Assembly (NCBI GenBank): GCA_019802505.1
Contig: JAFMOC010000002.1
Span: 2,192,501-2,256,500 of the forward strand
Length of the DNA stretch: 64,000 bases
Direction: 5' to 3'
Origin: Corydoras sp. C115
Lineage: Eukaryota > Chordata > Actinopteri > Siluriformes > Callichthyidae
Within the stretch, counting starts at the first letter, position 1, and the number at the start of each line of letters is the position of its first letter. The notes under the pieces were generated by a model. The model did not search any database. It worked only from the letters and a program-made list of their open reading frames with translations, and was not told where the DNA came from. Both the position numbers and the translations under genes were made by a program. Below are positions 1-12,197 of the stretch, piece by piece.

Positions 1-1158
1 CTGGTAGGATTTCTGTCAAACAATGCATGATGAAAAGAACAACTGATAGAAATCTTTTACATCCCTGTTCATAATTCTCTGTCTGTGAGGACTTTTGCCA
101 TTATTCATTATTAATTGTCAACATTTGTATAGTTTACAACACACTTTTATCTTACCACTTTTAAGCTTCGAAAGGTTAGATAAGGTTAGACAGATAAGTC
201 AACCTTAGGTAGTCACACGTGTAGATGGATAAAATCCACTTTACAATTACTGGTACCAATAATTTAACATTACACTGAGATTTAGAAGAGATTTTTCAGT
301 ACAATTCGTTTAATTATAGAATAATTAAAATGGTATGAAATATCCTAATCTATCTAATAAGAAAACGGCATGGTATTTAAGAACCTATTATTAAGCAATT
401 TAGTGTGCATGCGTGAGCAGTGCATACAGCCTTTTGCAGTGCTCCTGACCATGTTCTTCACTTTTACTTTGTAATCTTTACTTATCTTTTTAAAACCTTT
501 ATAATTCTACTTAAGCAACTTAGTAAAGCTGCGCCCTCTTCCTGCAATTTCCCCCCAGGTATTAATAAAGTATTTAAACGACTAATTGTTTCAAACTTGC
601 TTTTGATAAGTGATTATTTTTAATAACTGATTTTGTTTCTCTCAAAATCTATTTGAATTAAGTTATTTTTTATTCCTTTAAACATTTTTTTTTTGCCAAG
701 GTGAAGTATACTTCTGATATTTATTTTCCTTCATGGTAGTAAAACATTAGTTTTGCAGTTTAAACCTCCTACAGTTTTCCCCCAGCAGCATCTGCAGTTT
801 TATTTGAAGTATTTGTATGAGTGAAAGACAACAATAAACTAGCCATATGGCTCTCCACACTAATGTTGCTGCATTGACCATTTTACATCTGAGAGTATTT
901 TTGTAAAGCTGGTGGCAAAAATGCTGCGGTTTCCAGCTAGAAAAGGGACATTATTTATCTGGATTAATATCTGACCAGTTGTGTTAATATCGGCAATACT
1001 AGTGTGGTCATGTATTATACTGCTTAAATATAATGCCAATTAAACAGCTAAAAAAAATAGCTATTCATATATAGTGAAATGATGGTATCAAGCCGCTTCA
1101 TCTTACATCAAAGATGAATTTATTCTGAAACTATAGCAGGTTGTAAAAGTTGCCCTAC
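1..1158. other. osbpl10 intron 4 (partial)
   Basis: AT-rich, largely unique sequence downstream of exon 4 in gene direction. I see no exon, structural RNA or recognisable mobile element here. Short open frames such as 420-623 look random. Confidence 0.5.
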
Positions 1159-1389
1159 CTCTTTGACGTGGTGCAGCCGGGCAGGATTGTTGCTGCAGAC
1201 CCGGTGCCCACTCGTGGGTGATTTGTGGTGGGTGATGGTGATGATGGAGCTCGGGGTCCCATGCCCATGTGGGAGATTCTGCCTTTGAGGGGCAGTGGAG
1301 GAGGAGGACGGTGCGGGATGAGGGAGTAAGGAGCAACTGCGAGTTCGGCTGCCCGTAGTGGAGCAGGAGGCCAAAGATAAAGAGCAGCC
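1159..1389 (-). CDS. osbpl10: osbpl10 coding exon 4 (linker after the PH domain)
   Basis: A phase 0 exon of 77 codons between CTCTTTCAG and GAG|GTAGGG. It is rich in Ser, Thr, Pro and His, and carries TITHHKSP and a closing LHHVKE, which match the linker of ORP10 between the PH domain and the coiled-coil/FFAT region. The frame follows that of exon 3 exactly. Low-complexity composition makes the acceptor the least certain boundary of this gene. Confidence 0.8.
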
Positions 1390-1631
1390 CTGAAAGAGAT
1401 GGCAGCAGCAGCAATTGCGGCAATGAGATGGACCATAGCTGAGCCTCCTCTCAGAAATGCACAAATGTCCTCTACCACCATCCCACCACCCTGATATGCA
1501 TGAGGGCATCTTTCACCCGCTATAGCGACCTCACTCACAGAGTGGGAAAGGAGGGAGGGATTAGCATGGAATATGAGACGAGTGAGGGAGAGAAAGAGAG
1601 TGAGAGAAAAAGAGAGACAGAGGAAGAGAGC

Positions 1632-1665
<34 letters not shown>

Positions 1666-4600
1666 ATGTGCTAGAATGTATTTCACTCCCTGTAGAACAT
1701 CTACGAAATAATGAGCTGCAAAGCTCTCTTTTTACATACACACAATCTGAAAACTTTCTGAACTCCTCTGCTCTCACATTACTAATCTCCCACACTACTT
1801 AAATCAGTGATTTTACAGTTCTATTTTTGAATTAGAAAGCATCAGTGCCAGGACAGCTGACTATGAGCAAAATCCGATGCAGACAAATATTTAAAAAACT
1901 ACTCATCACATATGCCAGACTTTTATACAAAATTTAATATAAAAAATACTAAAAAGCTTACAAGAATCAGTAGTGCAGCTTTTAATCAGGTCGATAGAGC
2001 AGAAACAACACCATCTAAGAAGCGCTCCAAAACAGCAGCAGACTAGTAATTCAGTCAAGATCAAGCCTGCCACTAGCACCCTGCTGATCTTACATAATCT
2101 ATCTGCTTAAATACCTACCACACCCCAACACAGAGTAGCACAACACAGCACAGTAAATTACAGCAGTGCACAAATATATACAGCAAAATAAAATACAGCA
2201 ATGCCCATCACTGCAAAAGTACATTATAGCAGCACTCCACAGCAAGAGTACACAGATCATATAAAGTAGAGCAGTGCACAGAATACATAAAACTGCAGCA
2301 TAACATAGCATATTAGTGCATAGTACTTACATAGATATGAATAGAACAGCAGTACAACATCACAAGGCACAACACAGCACAAAAAAGTGCAACAGTTCAC
2401 AAAAATGCACAATACTTCACAGTACAGTGGTGCAGAGCAATGCACAACAAAGTGCAGTAACATAGCACCATACTGAAGTACACAGAAATGTACAAAACAG
2501 CATAGTAAATGTTAGCTGTTGAACTTTGTTCAGAAAAATATCTGTCTTCGATTGAAATATTGCCTTTGCTGTGCCAGAAGTAAATTTTGTTTTTAAAAGG
2601 AGCATCTTGGCGATTAAATCGTTTTTTTAGGTGTAGCAAGAGAGAAACAAAGAAATTCAGCATTTGATTAAGCACCAACTGTACAAAAGGTCAAGTAAAT
2701 ATAGTGATGCTCTGTCCTCTGATGTAAATCCATCCATTATCTTCCGCTTTATCCTATATTAGGTTCGCGGGGGGGGTTCCCCATGCCCATCCAGGGGAGA
2801 ACGTTTCGGGCGCTGGGCAGATACACCCAGGACAGGGTGCCAATCTATCGCTGGGCACACACTCACTCACACAGACACGCACACATACACACTCTATATG
2901 GGGCAATTTGGAGAACTCAATTTACTTGATCCATGTTTTTGGACTGTGGGAGGAAACCGGAGAACCCGGAGGAAACCCACGCGGACACGGGGAGAACATG
3001 GAAACTCCACCCAGATGGGGATTCGAACCGGGAATCCCTAGCGCTGAGAGGCGAACGTGCTAACCACTAAGCCACCGTGCCGGCCTGTGTTTAACTGAAA
3101 TGAAACCGATTCAGATTCCAGGACATGGAACTTAATAAAATCATAAAACAGCTGACAGACACAGACACTGATCTGATGGTGGTGTTAGTGTGTGCTGCAC
3201 TTTATCAGACGACTCATTGTTGCTGGAATTCAACACATAGTTTTTAAAGCTGAGACTGAGAATAATCCATCCATCCATCCATTATCTTCCACTTTATACT
3301 CTATTAGGGTTGCGGGGGAGAATTCAATTGCCCTTGATCCATGTTTTTGGACTATGGGAGGAAACCGGAGAACCCGGAGGAAACCCACGCGGACACGGGG
3401 AGAACATGGAAACTCCACCCAGATGGGGATTCGAACGGGGAATCCCTAGCGCTGAGAGGCGAACGTGCTAACCACTAAGCCACTGTGCCGCCCATTATTT
3501 ATAAAGATAATGCAATTATTGTCTTGTTCTAAAAATATATTTTTCTTGTTGGTTATGCTCCTGCTTTTCCAGGCATATAATAAAGTGATAATAAAAATAT
3601 ATTTAAACATTTAAAAGTTATGTGATCAATGCCAATTAAAACATAATAGGATTCAGATATGGGCTGTAGTTTGTTTCAAACATTGCATTGATAAAAGAGA
3701 ATCGTAGAACAATAAAAAGACATGTTTTTTAAAAAGCATGAATTGGTCTTTCTCTCTCCATTTGTGATTTGTGATTCTCACACTTAAAACATAACTATAG
3801 ACTAGTTTTCAATTCAGTCAGCTCTTTTGCCTAAAGTGAGTGTCTTGAATTGTTTATAGCATCTGTAGCACCCGCTCACATTTTAAGATTCTTTTTGTTC
3901 CTCTCTCCTCACCTGGGTGTGGCCATATGAGTTTTATCACCTGTACCAAATTTATGGTTTAATTTATGCTATAATTGTTATTATGCTATACTGCTTGTAT
4001 TTTGTTTATCTGCAGAAATAGCACCTGCCTGGTGATCTGTTCTACAGCCTCCTAAGCCTACCACTGTCCAGCTTTACTGGCATCTAGACACTTACACCTT
4101 TTCTATGCTTTGCCTCCCAGCCTGCTTTCTCTTTCACTGGGTGTTGCTGGTGGTTGCTACTTTTGCTACTACTTCTATGAAGTAAACTCTATTGGAACCT
4201 ACCACTGCTCATCTCTCTGTTTACTCGTGGTGCACACGCCTGACAACATAGTAGTTTTTAGGATATTCTATTCTAAATTGGTCCTAAAGGTTTCTAGAAA
4301 AACATTTGCCCAGTCATTCAGAAAAGCAGTTAAGCAGTCAAGTCAATTAAAAAACTAATGCCAGATGAGAGGGCATGTTTTACAATTTTGCCAAGAGCAT
4401 TTTTTACCAATCTCCTTATATTTTCTATATTTTATAAGTCTTTCTTAAAAGTGTTTTATGGGTTTAAGGTGAGGGTTCAGTGTGGCCCATTTCTTCCACA
4501 CCAAACTTAACCCACCATGCCTTTAAGGACCTTGATTAAGTGGTGTGTATCAATACTTTATTTCTCACAGGTCATAATCAGGTTTTACTCAAGTAAGCAA

Positions 4601-5657
4601 CAGAGATCCTTCTAAAGGCTTGGTGCTGATCTGTAGATCAGTATTTATTCAAATACTGGTTAAACACCATCAAATTAAAAATATTTTTTGTCAATCTGAA
4701 AACACACGGACAGAAATTAAGAAACATGCTGCAAATAAAAAAGCAAACACATTGAATGCAAATGTGTCCTAAAAAGTTTGTAAATTAATAAATGCTGATC
4801 TAATGCTGTCTATTTGCATCTTTCACCAAGTTGTATCGCAATTGCCCTTGATCCCAACACTTAATCTTTTTAAAACTCAAAGCAAGTTTTTCTTTTTTTC
4901 CCCTAACTAAACCAGAGCTGAAAATGATGAGAGGGAGAGGGAACTGGATGTGCCAAAAAATTTCTAAACTTTATTGCAGCTGGAGTCATTTGCAAATAAG
5001 CTGACAACTGTTGTCCACATTTAGCTCCATTCTTTGCACATGATTTAATGTGTCACTTTAATGCTCAAGTACATCGGCAGAAATTTCTTCCAATATGATC
5101 ATTACCTTAAGTTAAGCTATAAATAACACAGCAATGTTACAAAGTTAAAATAAGCAGCACAAAATACTCCAGCAAAGCAAATCACAACATGCATAAAATC
5201 ACAACACAACACACCACTAAAACACTCAGCACTACAAACCTTCTTTAAGCACAGCAAATCAAAACACATTTCAGCATAGAATAGCATAGAAAACCACAAC
5301 AGAAGTGGCCACAGCAGGTTTAGGTATCAAATCATCTTGTATTATAAACCATAGTGATGAAAGTGCTAATTTACAATACATAAATGTTAATGGGTTCTAT
5401 AAAGTAGCTTTCTCCTGTAACCCAAAGGCACTGAGGGCAAAATTAATGTAAAGTTGGGTAAAAGTAAAAGTGCGCTGTAATGCAAAGGATAAGATACATA
5501 GATATAAGAAGACGATTATCCAAAACACAGATACTGTACATGTTTAAACTATAACATACAAACACTGCTTCAGATCAAGAAACCCAGAATCCAGACTGTA
5601 ACCTATTTAAGATGCTGTGAACTCCCAGAATGCTCAAAAATTCCTTTTGAACAGTGT

Positions 5658-5754
<97 letters not shown>

Positions 5755-8700
5755 TATATATAAACACTTTATTAACAAAAACAAAAATTTGCTAGTAATG
5801 GGTGGGAATCCTTTTTGCCTTCATAGCTGCCTTAACTTTTTGTGAATAGATTTAACATACTTTAGAGGTATTGATTCATAATAACAAGATTACACACAAT
5901 GCAAATGCTGTTGATTTGTTGGTTGCTTATCCATGCAATAAATCTACCATTATGTCACATCCCAGAGATGCTCTACTAAACTATTCCTCTGGTGGCTAGT
6001 TGAGTACAGTAAATTCACTTTGATGTTCATTAAACCAGTTTGAAATTTCCTAAGCTTTGTGACATGGCATGTTATCCTGTTGGAAGAAGCCATCAGAAGA
6101 AAAACCTAATCGATCAACATCAACCTTGTCACATTCAAAACAAGTTTGATGACTGTCTCAGAGATTGCACTGTGCAATTATGTTTATATTTGAACTTCTA
6201 AAGACAAAAAGCTGCTTTAAGTTTGAATACAGGTTTTTATGGAGTTCTGTCTCGTTAAACAGAATTAATGATTGTGTGTGTTAATATTTGGCATAGGGCT
6301 GCAACTAACGATTATTTTGATAATTTTGAAAATCGATTAATCGTCGATTTTTTTCTTCTTCTTCGAATAATCGATTAACCGGATAAATAAAAAAAATGTC
6401 CCCATGTCTTTATATTTACATTTAGTCATTTTGCAGACACTTTTATCCAAAGCGACTTACAAATGAGAACATCACAAGTTAGTAGTTATGAAGAATTCCA
6501 TTCCATCTACAAGAGTTCCATTAGAATTACTAAACAGGTCAATAAATGTCTGGTTTTATTTACAGTATGAGTTTAAGGCATCCAAGTAGCCCAAAGAGCA
6601 ATTAAACACAAATCCCAAACACACTGGCATAATATGTAGCATAGTGTGAAAAAAATACTAAATTACACAAATTTGTGTAGCTGTAATATGTTACTTAATC
6701 CCCATCATGCCCATAGAGTGCAATTTACATGTACATTTTGTAGTGCATTTGTTTTAACTATCTATGGTGTCAATGGTTAGACAATTCATCAATTCATCAA
6801 TTCACTCAATCATGTAACAGCCATGGTCACTACACAGTGACTGCATATAACTCACACTAAAGACATCAAAAATGTTACATATTGTGTATATAAAAATACA
6901 TACACAATAACACTAGCATAAAAGCAAATGTTTGCTGTTTGAAAAATGACTCCGACACCCCTACTTTAAGTTTAAAATATCTAATTTAACAGAAAAAAAT
7001 GATTGAAATGGAAAGTACTTTGATTTTTTTTTGTTTGTTTGTGTATTGTTATTATTTTGACATTGTACTTTTTCTAAAAGTTGTATTTATTTTCAGTACT
7101 TTTTGTAGTTTCAGTAATTCACTTTCAATCTTGTTTTTTTTTTTTTTTATATAATTTTCCATCCCAGACATACTATGGTGTATATAGTTGTGGGTTACAT
7201 GTGTATTCTCTTTGTATTTACATAACATTGCACAATCTACCCTACAATCAAAGACAAACAAGTGACTGCACTTTAGTCATGGGACTAGTCAGGCCCTATT
7301 CCAGGGTAAGCATCCAAGGTCAAAGGAAAAGGAAATAAAGTGTGAGAGACAGAATGAAAATAAGAGAGCAGGTTGCACTGTAAAAAGCAGTGTTACCTTT
7401 GCGCTGCCCTCTGAATGGCGACGGGCACAGAGCTGGAGCTGGGTCATCCACTGTTGCCGTTCATATGAGTCGCTTGCTGCACAAAAGCACAGTGTACACA
7501 CCAGAATTATTTATTACTTACTCTTAAAGCAACAGTAATGAATAATGAATATGCTTTACTGTTGATTGAAAAAGCAACCAACTGCTTCATAACACCTTTA
7601 GAGATTATTAAACATTTTCTACTAAATCATGAACATCTCCGTGGATGTGCCCAGGTTATATCTATACCAACTTCTCAAGTTTATGTTTTGTATTGTTTTG
7701 TATTGTGGGGGACAAAATACAGCATGATGTATACAGGAACCTACACAAGTAGGTTTTGCTTTTAGGTTTTCCTCCGGGTTCTCCGGTTTCCTCCCACAGT
7801 CCAAAAACATGGATCAAGTCAATTGAGTTCTCCAAATTGGAGTGTGTTTGTGTGAGTGAGTGTGTGCCCAGCGATAGATTGGCACCCTGTCCTGGCTGTA
7901 TCTGCCCAGCGCCCGAAACGTTCTCCCCTGGATGGGCATGGGGAACCCCCCCGCGACCCTAATAGAGGATGAAGTGGAAGATAATGGATGGATGGATGGA
8001 TGGATGGAAATGTTGGGTTCATAGTACCAATGTAATTATGACCCAATAACCACCAGCTCTGCAATCTTCTTCATCTGCTTTCTACTAAAATTGTGCCCCC
8101 AGTGGCACTGAACAACACTAACAATGCCAAATGGAAAACAGGTGTAGCTATTTGACACAATGACTAAAAAACTTACATGCATAATTAACTGAAACATGAA
8201 AAACAAGCAGCCAACGCAATGAACCAAAAAGACAAAATTAACTCAAAACAGGTATATGCAGACCTCAGGACCAGACAGATGTTTACTGATGTTTTTTAGT
8301 TTGATATATTTGTGGTGTGTTATTAGCCAAACGTCTCTATTATTCTGACCTACATTTTTGGTGGGATCTCATTAGAAAGCAGTCACAGAAAAGCTATTTT
8401 CAGCTTTGGCGTCATTACATCTTCGCTGAAACACTAGACTTAGCACATTTGCCATTCACTGTAGCCTGAAGTCAGAGCAGAAATGTGTGAAATGAGAAAT
8501 GTAACACCTGAAGATTGCGCCAGCCAAACATTGCCAGGTGGGTGTGAAGTGGCGTTCAATGCCTGCAGCAAGGCTTTCATATTGCTCTGCATCAATAAAA
8601 ACTGAGGCTATTTCCGCACTCGTATCTACCAATCCATTTAGGATCCCTGCTGTTCTGCATGCTTTGTTTTACCCCTTTCCATCTGCAACCATAGTAAATG

Positions 8701-11700
8701 ATTTCTTTTGATTACAGCAGCTTTAATGCAACACTGCATCTATCTGCAGGCAAAAGCAAGTAAATGACTTCTAGAGCCTTCATTGAGAGAAAGCAAGAAA
8801 TCTAAAGAAAGAACATCTCAATCTGAAAAAAGAGACAGAATAAACAAGGTATAGAGTTTTGGTAAGGACATACATTTGCCATGGGTAAAAGCAAAGATGA
8901 AAGGATGCAGTAGTTTTAAGATGGCAGACAAAATCCCAAAGCAGAGATGTGGAGATGAAAGAGAATAGCTATCCCCAGAACAGAGCAATCATAATGAAAA
9001 AAGTGAATATAACACAAGCAGAGGTTCATTGTTTTACCTCGCAGCTTAAAGAGGTCTCCATTAGCAGCATAAACTGTAAACATGAAGGGAAACTCATCAC
9101 TGGGGGCAACCGAAGATCCAATGAGAGGCAAGGACCCCCGTGGTTTTAGGTTCTTGCTCTGCTCATTAAGGAAGTACTGAAGTTGACCAAGCTCAGGCTC
9201 CAGCACAAAATACCTGCAACAGAGATACAACTAGTCATTTATAGTGCCTTCTGAAACTATTGAACATTTTGTAGAATTAAAATATTTAAATTGAATTGGG
9301 ATTATACTACAGCTGCACAAATATGTCAGGTTGTCCTTAGTAATGTTAAGGTAATTTCTGTCAATGTGTATGGTGATGAAGTGATACATTAATCACTTGC
9401 ATGTAATGACTACAAATCATTAGCATTACATGCATGTAGCTAAAAGTCCAGGCTCATGTACTTGCAAACTGTCATAGTTCTTGGCTGCTGGAATAATTGT
9501 TTCTTGTGGAATATTCTCAGTTGTATGATGTGGGTGATAAAGATTTGATTTTATTTTAGTCACAGATTTGCAGTTGCTTTATTTTGATCAATGGTTTCTT
9601 GCTTTTTTTTTTTTGTACTCTTGTTTACTGATGGATGAATGTTTTGGTTTTAATTTGGGTATATATATATATATATATACATACATCCATACCAACATAC
9701 ATATATATATAAAAATACTAACATCATAGACAATTGTATGCAAATTAGCTACCCATCTCTGTATTGTGATTTCTAATCCTATAGCACCCATCATATTTCT
9801 CATCTCATTCCATCATCTTCTGCTTAATCCTATTCAAGAGTGGCGGGGTGTTCCCCATGCGCATCCAGGCTAGAACTTATGATTTGCATAGTTTCACTGA
9901 AATGCCATTTCTTAGAGAAAGTTGTGTAGGCATTAAGACAGACAGTTTTGATTTTTGCAAACTTTGATGATTCAACTTTTATGGTGGCATTTATTTGAAT
10001 TTAGATTGTTATAAAGAGCAATTAAATAAATAGCAAATAATTTCAATGCCACAAAATAGCCTGACATCATTTCAGAAATATTCAGTACATCTGATAAAAA
10101 AAAATTATCTAAAAACAAATTCGTGTCCTTCTCAATACCTTTGGTCACAACAAACCACAAGCTAAAATGTTTTTTTTTTATTTTATAGACTATATTGGCT
10201 TTAAGAATTTATTTTATTTTTTTTGCAAAAAATTGTTTTAAGTCAAAGCAAACTGATTATGAAAATGAAAAATGAGTGGAAAATGAGTGGGTGAATAATA
10301 TGTGTGTTGAAAGCTAGTAAATGAGTAAGTGGTTGAGTGAATTGTGAATATGTAGAATATGTAGAATTGTGAATATGAGTGAGTGATTAAACTAGTGGGT
10401 TAGTGGTGAGTAAAATGTGACCGAGTACAGATTGTGTGAGGAAAATACAAGTAAAAATTTGGCAAAAGAGTAAGTAAATGCTTGTGAGGACTGAAAAGTG
10501 TGTGATAAGGTAAATAAATAGTTTAAAATAAATACTGTGAGTAAATTATGAGTGAGTGAATATAAGCAAATGATTGCATAACTGAGTTATGAGCGAGTCA
10601 ACAGCTATGAGTAATGAGTGAGTGAGTAAATAACAAGCGAGTTAAAAACTGGTGAGCAAGTGGGTAAAAGTTAGCCCATTGCTCATAATCCATTCTTGTA
10701 ACAGACATTTCTTTTACAAACCAACATGAAATGTGATGTCAATAATATGTGTTTTCAGGAGCCAAACAGACATATCAGAAAAGCACTGACTTAGTATGTA
10801 CCTATACTACATGCAATCTCTTTCTGTTGGCCTTTTTAGCAATGTCCACTACAGGTTACTCTGCCTCTGTTTACACACAAGTGGTCGGCGCGAGCCAGTA
10901 AAGTGAGGAACTAACTCCTTGCTGAAGCTTAGTTGTTTTTCCCATCGATTGAGAGGTGAGGCAGCAGTGAGGAGAGAACATTAGCGAGTGAGGGATTTCC
11001 ACTCCACATATGAGTCATAGTCTCTCCCAGATGAAAGGAGTATAATTAGGACTACACTGCATTTTCTCATTTAGTAGATAAAGCCATGAAATCCAGTCCT
11101 TTACATAAATCATAAACAGCGGATGAATGTTCAAAAACAATAAAATGTTCTTATATGACAGCATTACTATGTGGATGTAATTCAGCAGCAAGTGATCTCT
11201 GTTCGAGACTTTTTACAGAAAGGCTGTGCAGACAGTGTGCAGTCACGACTGCTTATAAATGTGTGAACACTGAGTTGGTGTGTGAGCAAAACTGTATGCT
11301 AGACTTATTTTCGGCATGATTCTATTTTAAATGATGAATGCAGGAGGACTAAATTATTTGGTTGAAGTTTTAAGAAGTGGCATATTGCAATATTAATCAA
11401 AGTTACTGTGAAGAATTTAAGGCATAGTCTTGGAAACCATTAACCTCCCTCTTGCAATATGCATCTGCACGAACTAAACCATGATCCAAACATGTGACCT
11501 GAATTAAAATGGAAGAAAATGAATAGGCTGGATAATTAATAATTTCTCGAAATATCTCCAAAGCCAGTAGTCTGCAGATGAATAAAGACATTTACCTTAC
11601 AGAGTGTTTTGTGTGACATTGAATGCATTTTAATCCCACTTTGTGCCAAAATTATTTTAAAACCCTGTAATGTTTAGCAAACGTCGCTGGGCTTTTGTGG

Positions 11701-12197
11701 GCTTATAAAAATCAATTTGGATTAACTGTGATTTTAACCTTTAATCTAGTACACATGACCTGTTCGCGAGTGCGGTGTAATGTCATTTGAACCCGCTGCT
11801 GTAGCTCTGTATTCGGTGCTGAAGCATCAGGTACACGACGCTGTGGAAGCGGGGCAGGTTAAGTGTTGTGTCTTTGGGACGGTCCGAAACAGATCACAGG
11901 GCAAAGCGCGGTTCGGACGCTCACAGCGCGGTAGTTCAACGCAGACTGAGGCGGTGAAGAAGCGCGTTACCTGTGTTGCCATCCCTGCAGTAAATTGGTG
12001 TATTTGTTTAGCACTCCTTCCAGTCCTTTTCTGCCGGGCTTTTGTTCGGGTTTGGCTCTGCAGCAGTCGCTGGATGGAGCTCCCGGTCGCACTGGAGCTC
12101 CGCTGGCCTCCGCTCTCCGGCCGGGACTGCCGCGCTCCACCGACACACTGCGCTTCGGGCTGCTGCTACAGCGGGTTGCGCCGGAGCTCCTCTCCAT
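1159..12197 (-). CDS. osbpl10: Oxysterol-binding protein-related protein 10, N-terminal part (exons 1-4)
   Basis: Partial gene running off the left edge. The joined coding pieces 12197-11971, 9213-9038, 7476-7397 and 1389-1159 total 714 nt (238 residues) and keep one frame through GT-AG junctions. A basic, Ser/Pro-rich N-terminus (residues 1-59) is followed by a PH domain from about residue 60 to 161. It opens with EGVLNKYTNLLQGWQHR, continues YFVLEPELGQLQYF and ends with ERQQWMTQLQLC. After it comes a Ser/His-rich linker with TITHHKSP. These blocks are characteristic of the ORP10/ORP11 pair and are closest to ORP10. Family knowledge: ORP10 is a lipid-transfer protein at ER-endosome/Golgi contact sites, carrying phosphatidylserine in exchange for PI4P; the PH domain binds phosphoinositide. 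The ORD that moves lipid lies outside the window. The gene is head-to-head with gpd1l, as in human. The ATG at 12197 is the only in-frame start I see before the PH exon; its Kozak context is moderate (G at -3, G at +4). Confidence 0.9.
1567..1672. repeat. GA-rich tract with an (AG)n core
   Basis: Purine-rich stretch whose core at about 1632-1656 is pure GA. It sits in osbpl10 intron 3, 180 bp upstream (in gene direction) of exon 4. Confidence 0.85.
2090..2480. repeat. CAGCACA-type low-complexity block
   Basis: Irregular repeats of words such as CAGCACAGTA, CAGCAGTGCACA and TACAGCA. Overlapping minus-strand open frames rich in Leu, Cys and Tyr are a consequence of this composition. Confidence 0.75.
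2728..3085 (-). mobile_element. SINE-A, full length
   Basis: Minus-orientation copy of the dominant SINE of this window. On the minus strand the order is: tRNA-like head with A box TGGCTTAGTGG and B box GGTTCGAATCC, a conserved body (GTTTCCTCC, CCACAGTCCAAAAACATGGA, CCCAGCGATAGATTGG, CTGTCCTGGGTGTATCTG), and a GGAT tail. Confidence 0.88.
3265..3493 (-). mobile_element. SINE-A, internally deleted
   Basis: Same orientation as the copy ending at 3085 and only 180 bp away. The middle of the body is missing: the poly-G region at about 3317 joins directly to AATTCAATTGCCC. Both ends are present. Confidence 0.85.
4280..4560 (-). mobile_element. Tc1-type transposase relic
   Basis: The minus strand retains degenerate text like VWCGRNGPH and the region around GGACCTTGATTAAGTGG. 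The layout is that of the C-terminal third of a Tc1 transposase (the block that normally ends in PDLNPIEHLW), but heavily mutated. It lies in osbpl10 intron 3. Confidence 0.45.
5110..5310. repeat. Second CAGCACA-like low-complexity block
   Basis: Words such as AAGCAGCACAAAAT and CCAGCAAAGCAAATC. It resembles the block at 2090-2480 in the same intron, but is too diverged to align by eye end to end. Confidence 0.6.
5660..5762. repeat. (AT)n microsatellite
   Basis: About 88 bp of uninterrupted AT followed by AAAATATATATATATAAA. Confidence 0.95.
5780..6190 (-). mobile_element. Probable Tc1-type relic
   Basis: The minus strand around 6060-6100 resembles the LLPTG...MSQSLGNFKL region of a decayed transposase. 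Class assigned from memory of similar fish repeats; low certainty. Confidence 0.35.
6297..6400 (+). mobile_element. hAT-like terminal fragment
   Basis: GGGCTGCAACTAACGATTAT followed by ATCGATTAATCGTCGAT and AATAATCGATTAACC. This is a layout typical of the ends of non-autonomous hAT elements in fish genomes. Only one end is visible. The class is from memory of the family. Confidence 0.55.
6416..6545 (-). mobile_element. L2/SINE tail fragment
   Basis: ACATTTAGTCATTTTGCAGA then CCAAAGCGACTTACAAATGA and CATCACAAGTTAGTAGTTAT: the complement of the common L2 3' tail. Confidence 0.7.
7397..7476 (-). CDS. osbpl10: osbpl10 coding exon 3 (PH domain C-terminal helix)
   Basis: The acceptor TGTGCAG|CA completes an Ala codon with the last base of exon 2. 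The exon codes for SDSYERQQWMTQLQLCARRH; the ERQxWxxxL pattern is the conserved C-terminal helix of the PH domain. It ends in phase 0 at AAG|GTAACA. Confidence 0.9.
7765..8008 (+). mobile_element. SINE-A, 5'-truncated
   Basis: Starts inside the body at CTCCGGGTTCTCC and runs through the 3' region to a GGAT tail. It sits in osbpl10 intron 2. The tRNA head is absent. Confidence 0.85.
9038..9213 (-). CDS. osbpl10: osbpl10 coding exon 2 (PH domain core)
   Basis: The acceptor TTGCAG|G completes the split Arg codon. The exon codes for YFVLEPELGQLQYF, NEQSKNLKPRGSL and FMFTVYAANGDLFKLR, which are the beta-strands of the PH domain. The donor is G|GTAAAA, leaving one base to start the next codon. The length is 176 nt. 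Confidence 0.92.
9810..9874 (-). mobile_element. SINE-A 3' fragment
   Basis: About 65 bp of the tail end: CATCTTCTGCTTAATCC, then GGTTCCCC-like sequence, then CATCCAGG. It ends abruptly. Confidence 0.6.
10270..10680. repeat. Decayed GAGT/GTGA minisatellite
   Basis: About 400 bp with GAGTGAGTA, GTGAGTGAA, GAGTAAG and similar words at irregular spacing; an old tetranucleotide array now heavily substituted. Confidence 0.75.

Larger units (their letters stand above)
1390..7396. other. osbpl10 intron 3
   Basis: A 6-kb intron. In order it holds a GA-rich tract (1567-1672), a CAGCACA-type low-complexity block (2090-2480), two direct SINE-A copies (2728-3493), a decayed Tc1-type relic (4280-4560), a second CAGCACA-like block (5110-5310), a long AT microsatellite (5660-5762), another probable Tc1 relic (5780-6190), a hAT-like end (6297-6400) and an L2 tail (6416-6540). 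I see no additional coding exon. Confidence 0.55.
9214..11970. other. osbpl10 intron 1
   Basis: A 2.8-kb intron holding a short AT microsatellite at about 9658-9715, a 65-bp SINE-A tail fragment (9810-9874) and a long decayed GAGT/GTGA minisatellite (10270-10680). The part from 10700 to 11760 looks unique and may carry regulatory sequence near the promoter, but no specific site can be defended. Confidence 0.5.

Noticed and set aside
2099..2678. Overlapping minus-strand open frames rich in Cys, Leu and Tyr
   Set aside because: They track the low-complexity CAGCACA composition, overlap each other in several frames and have no homologue I recognise.
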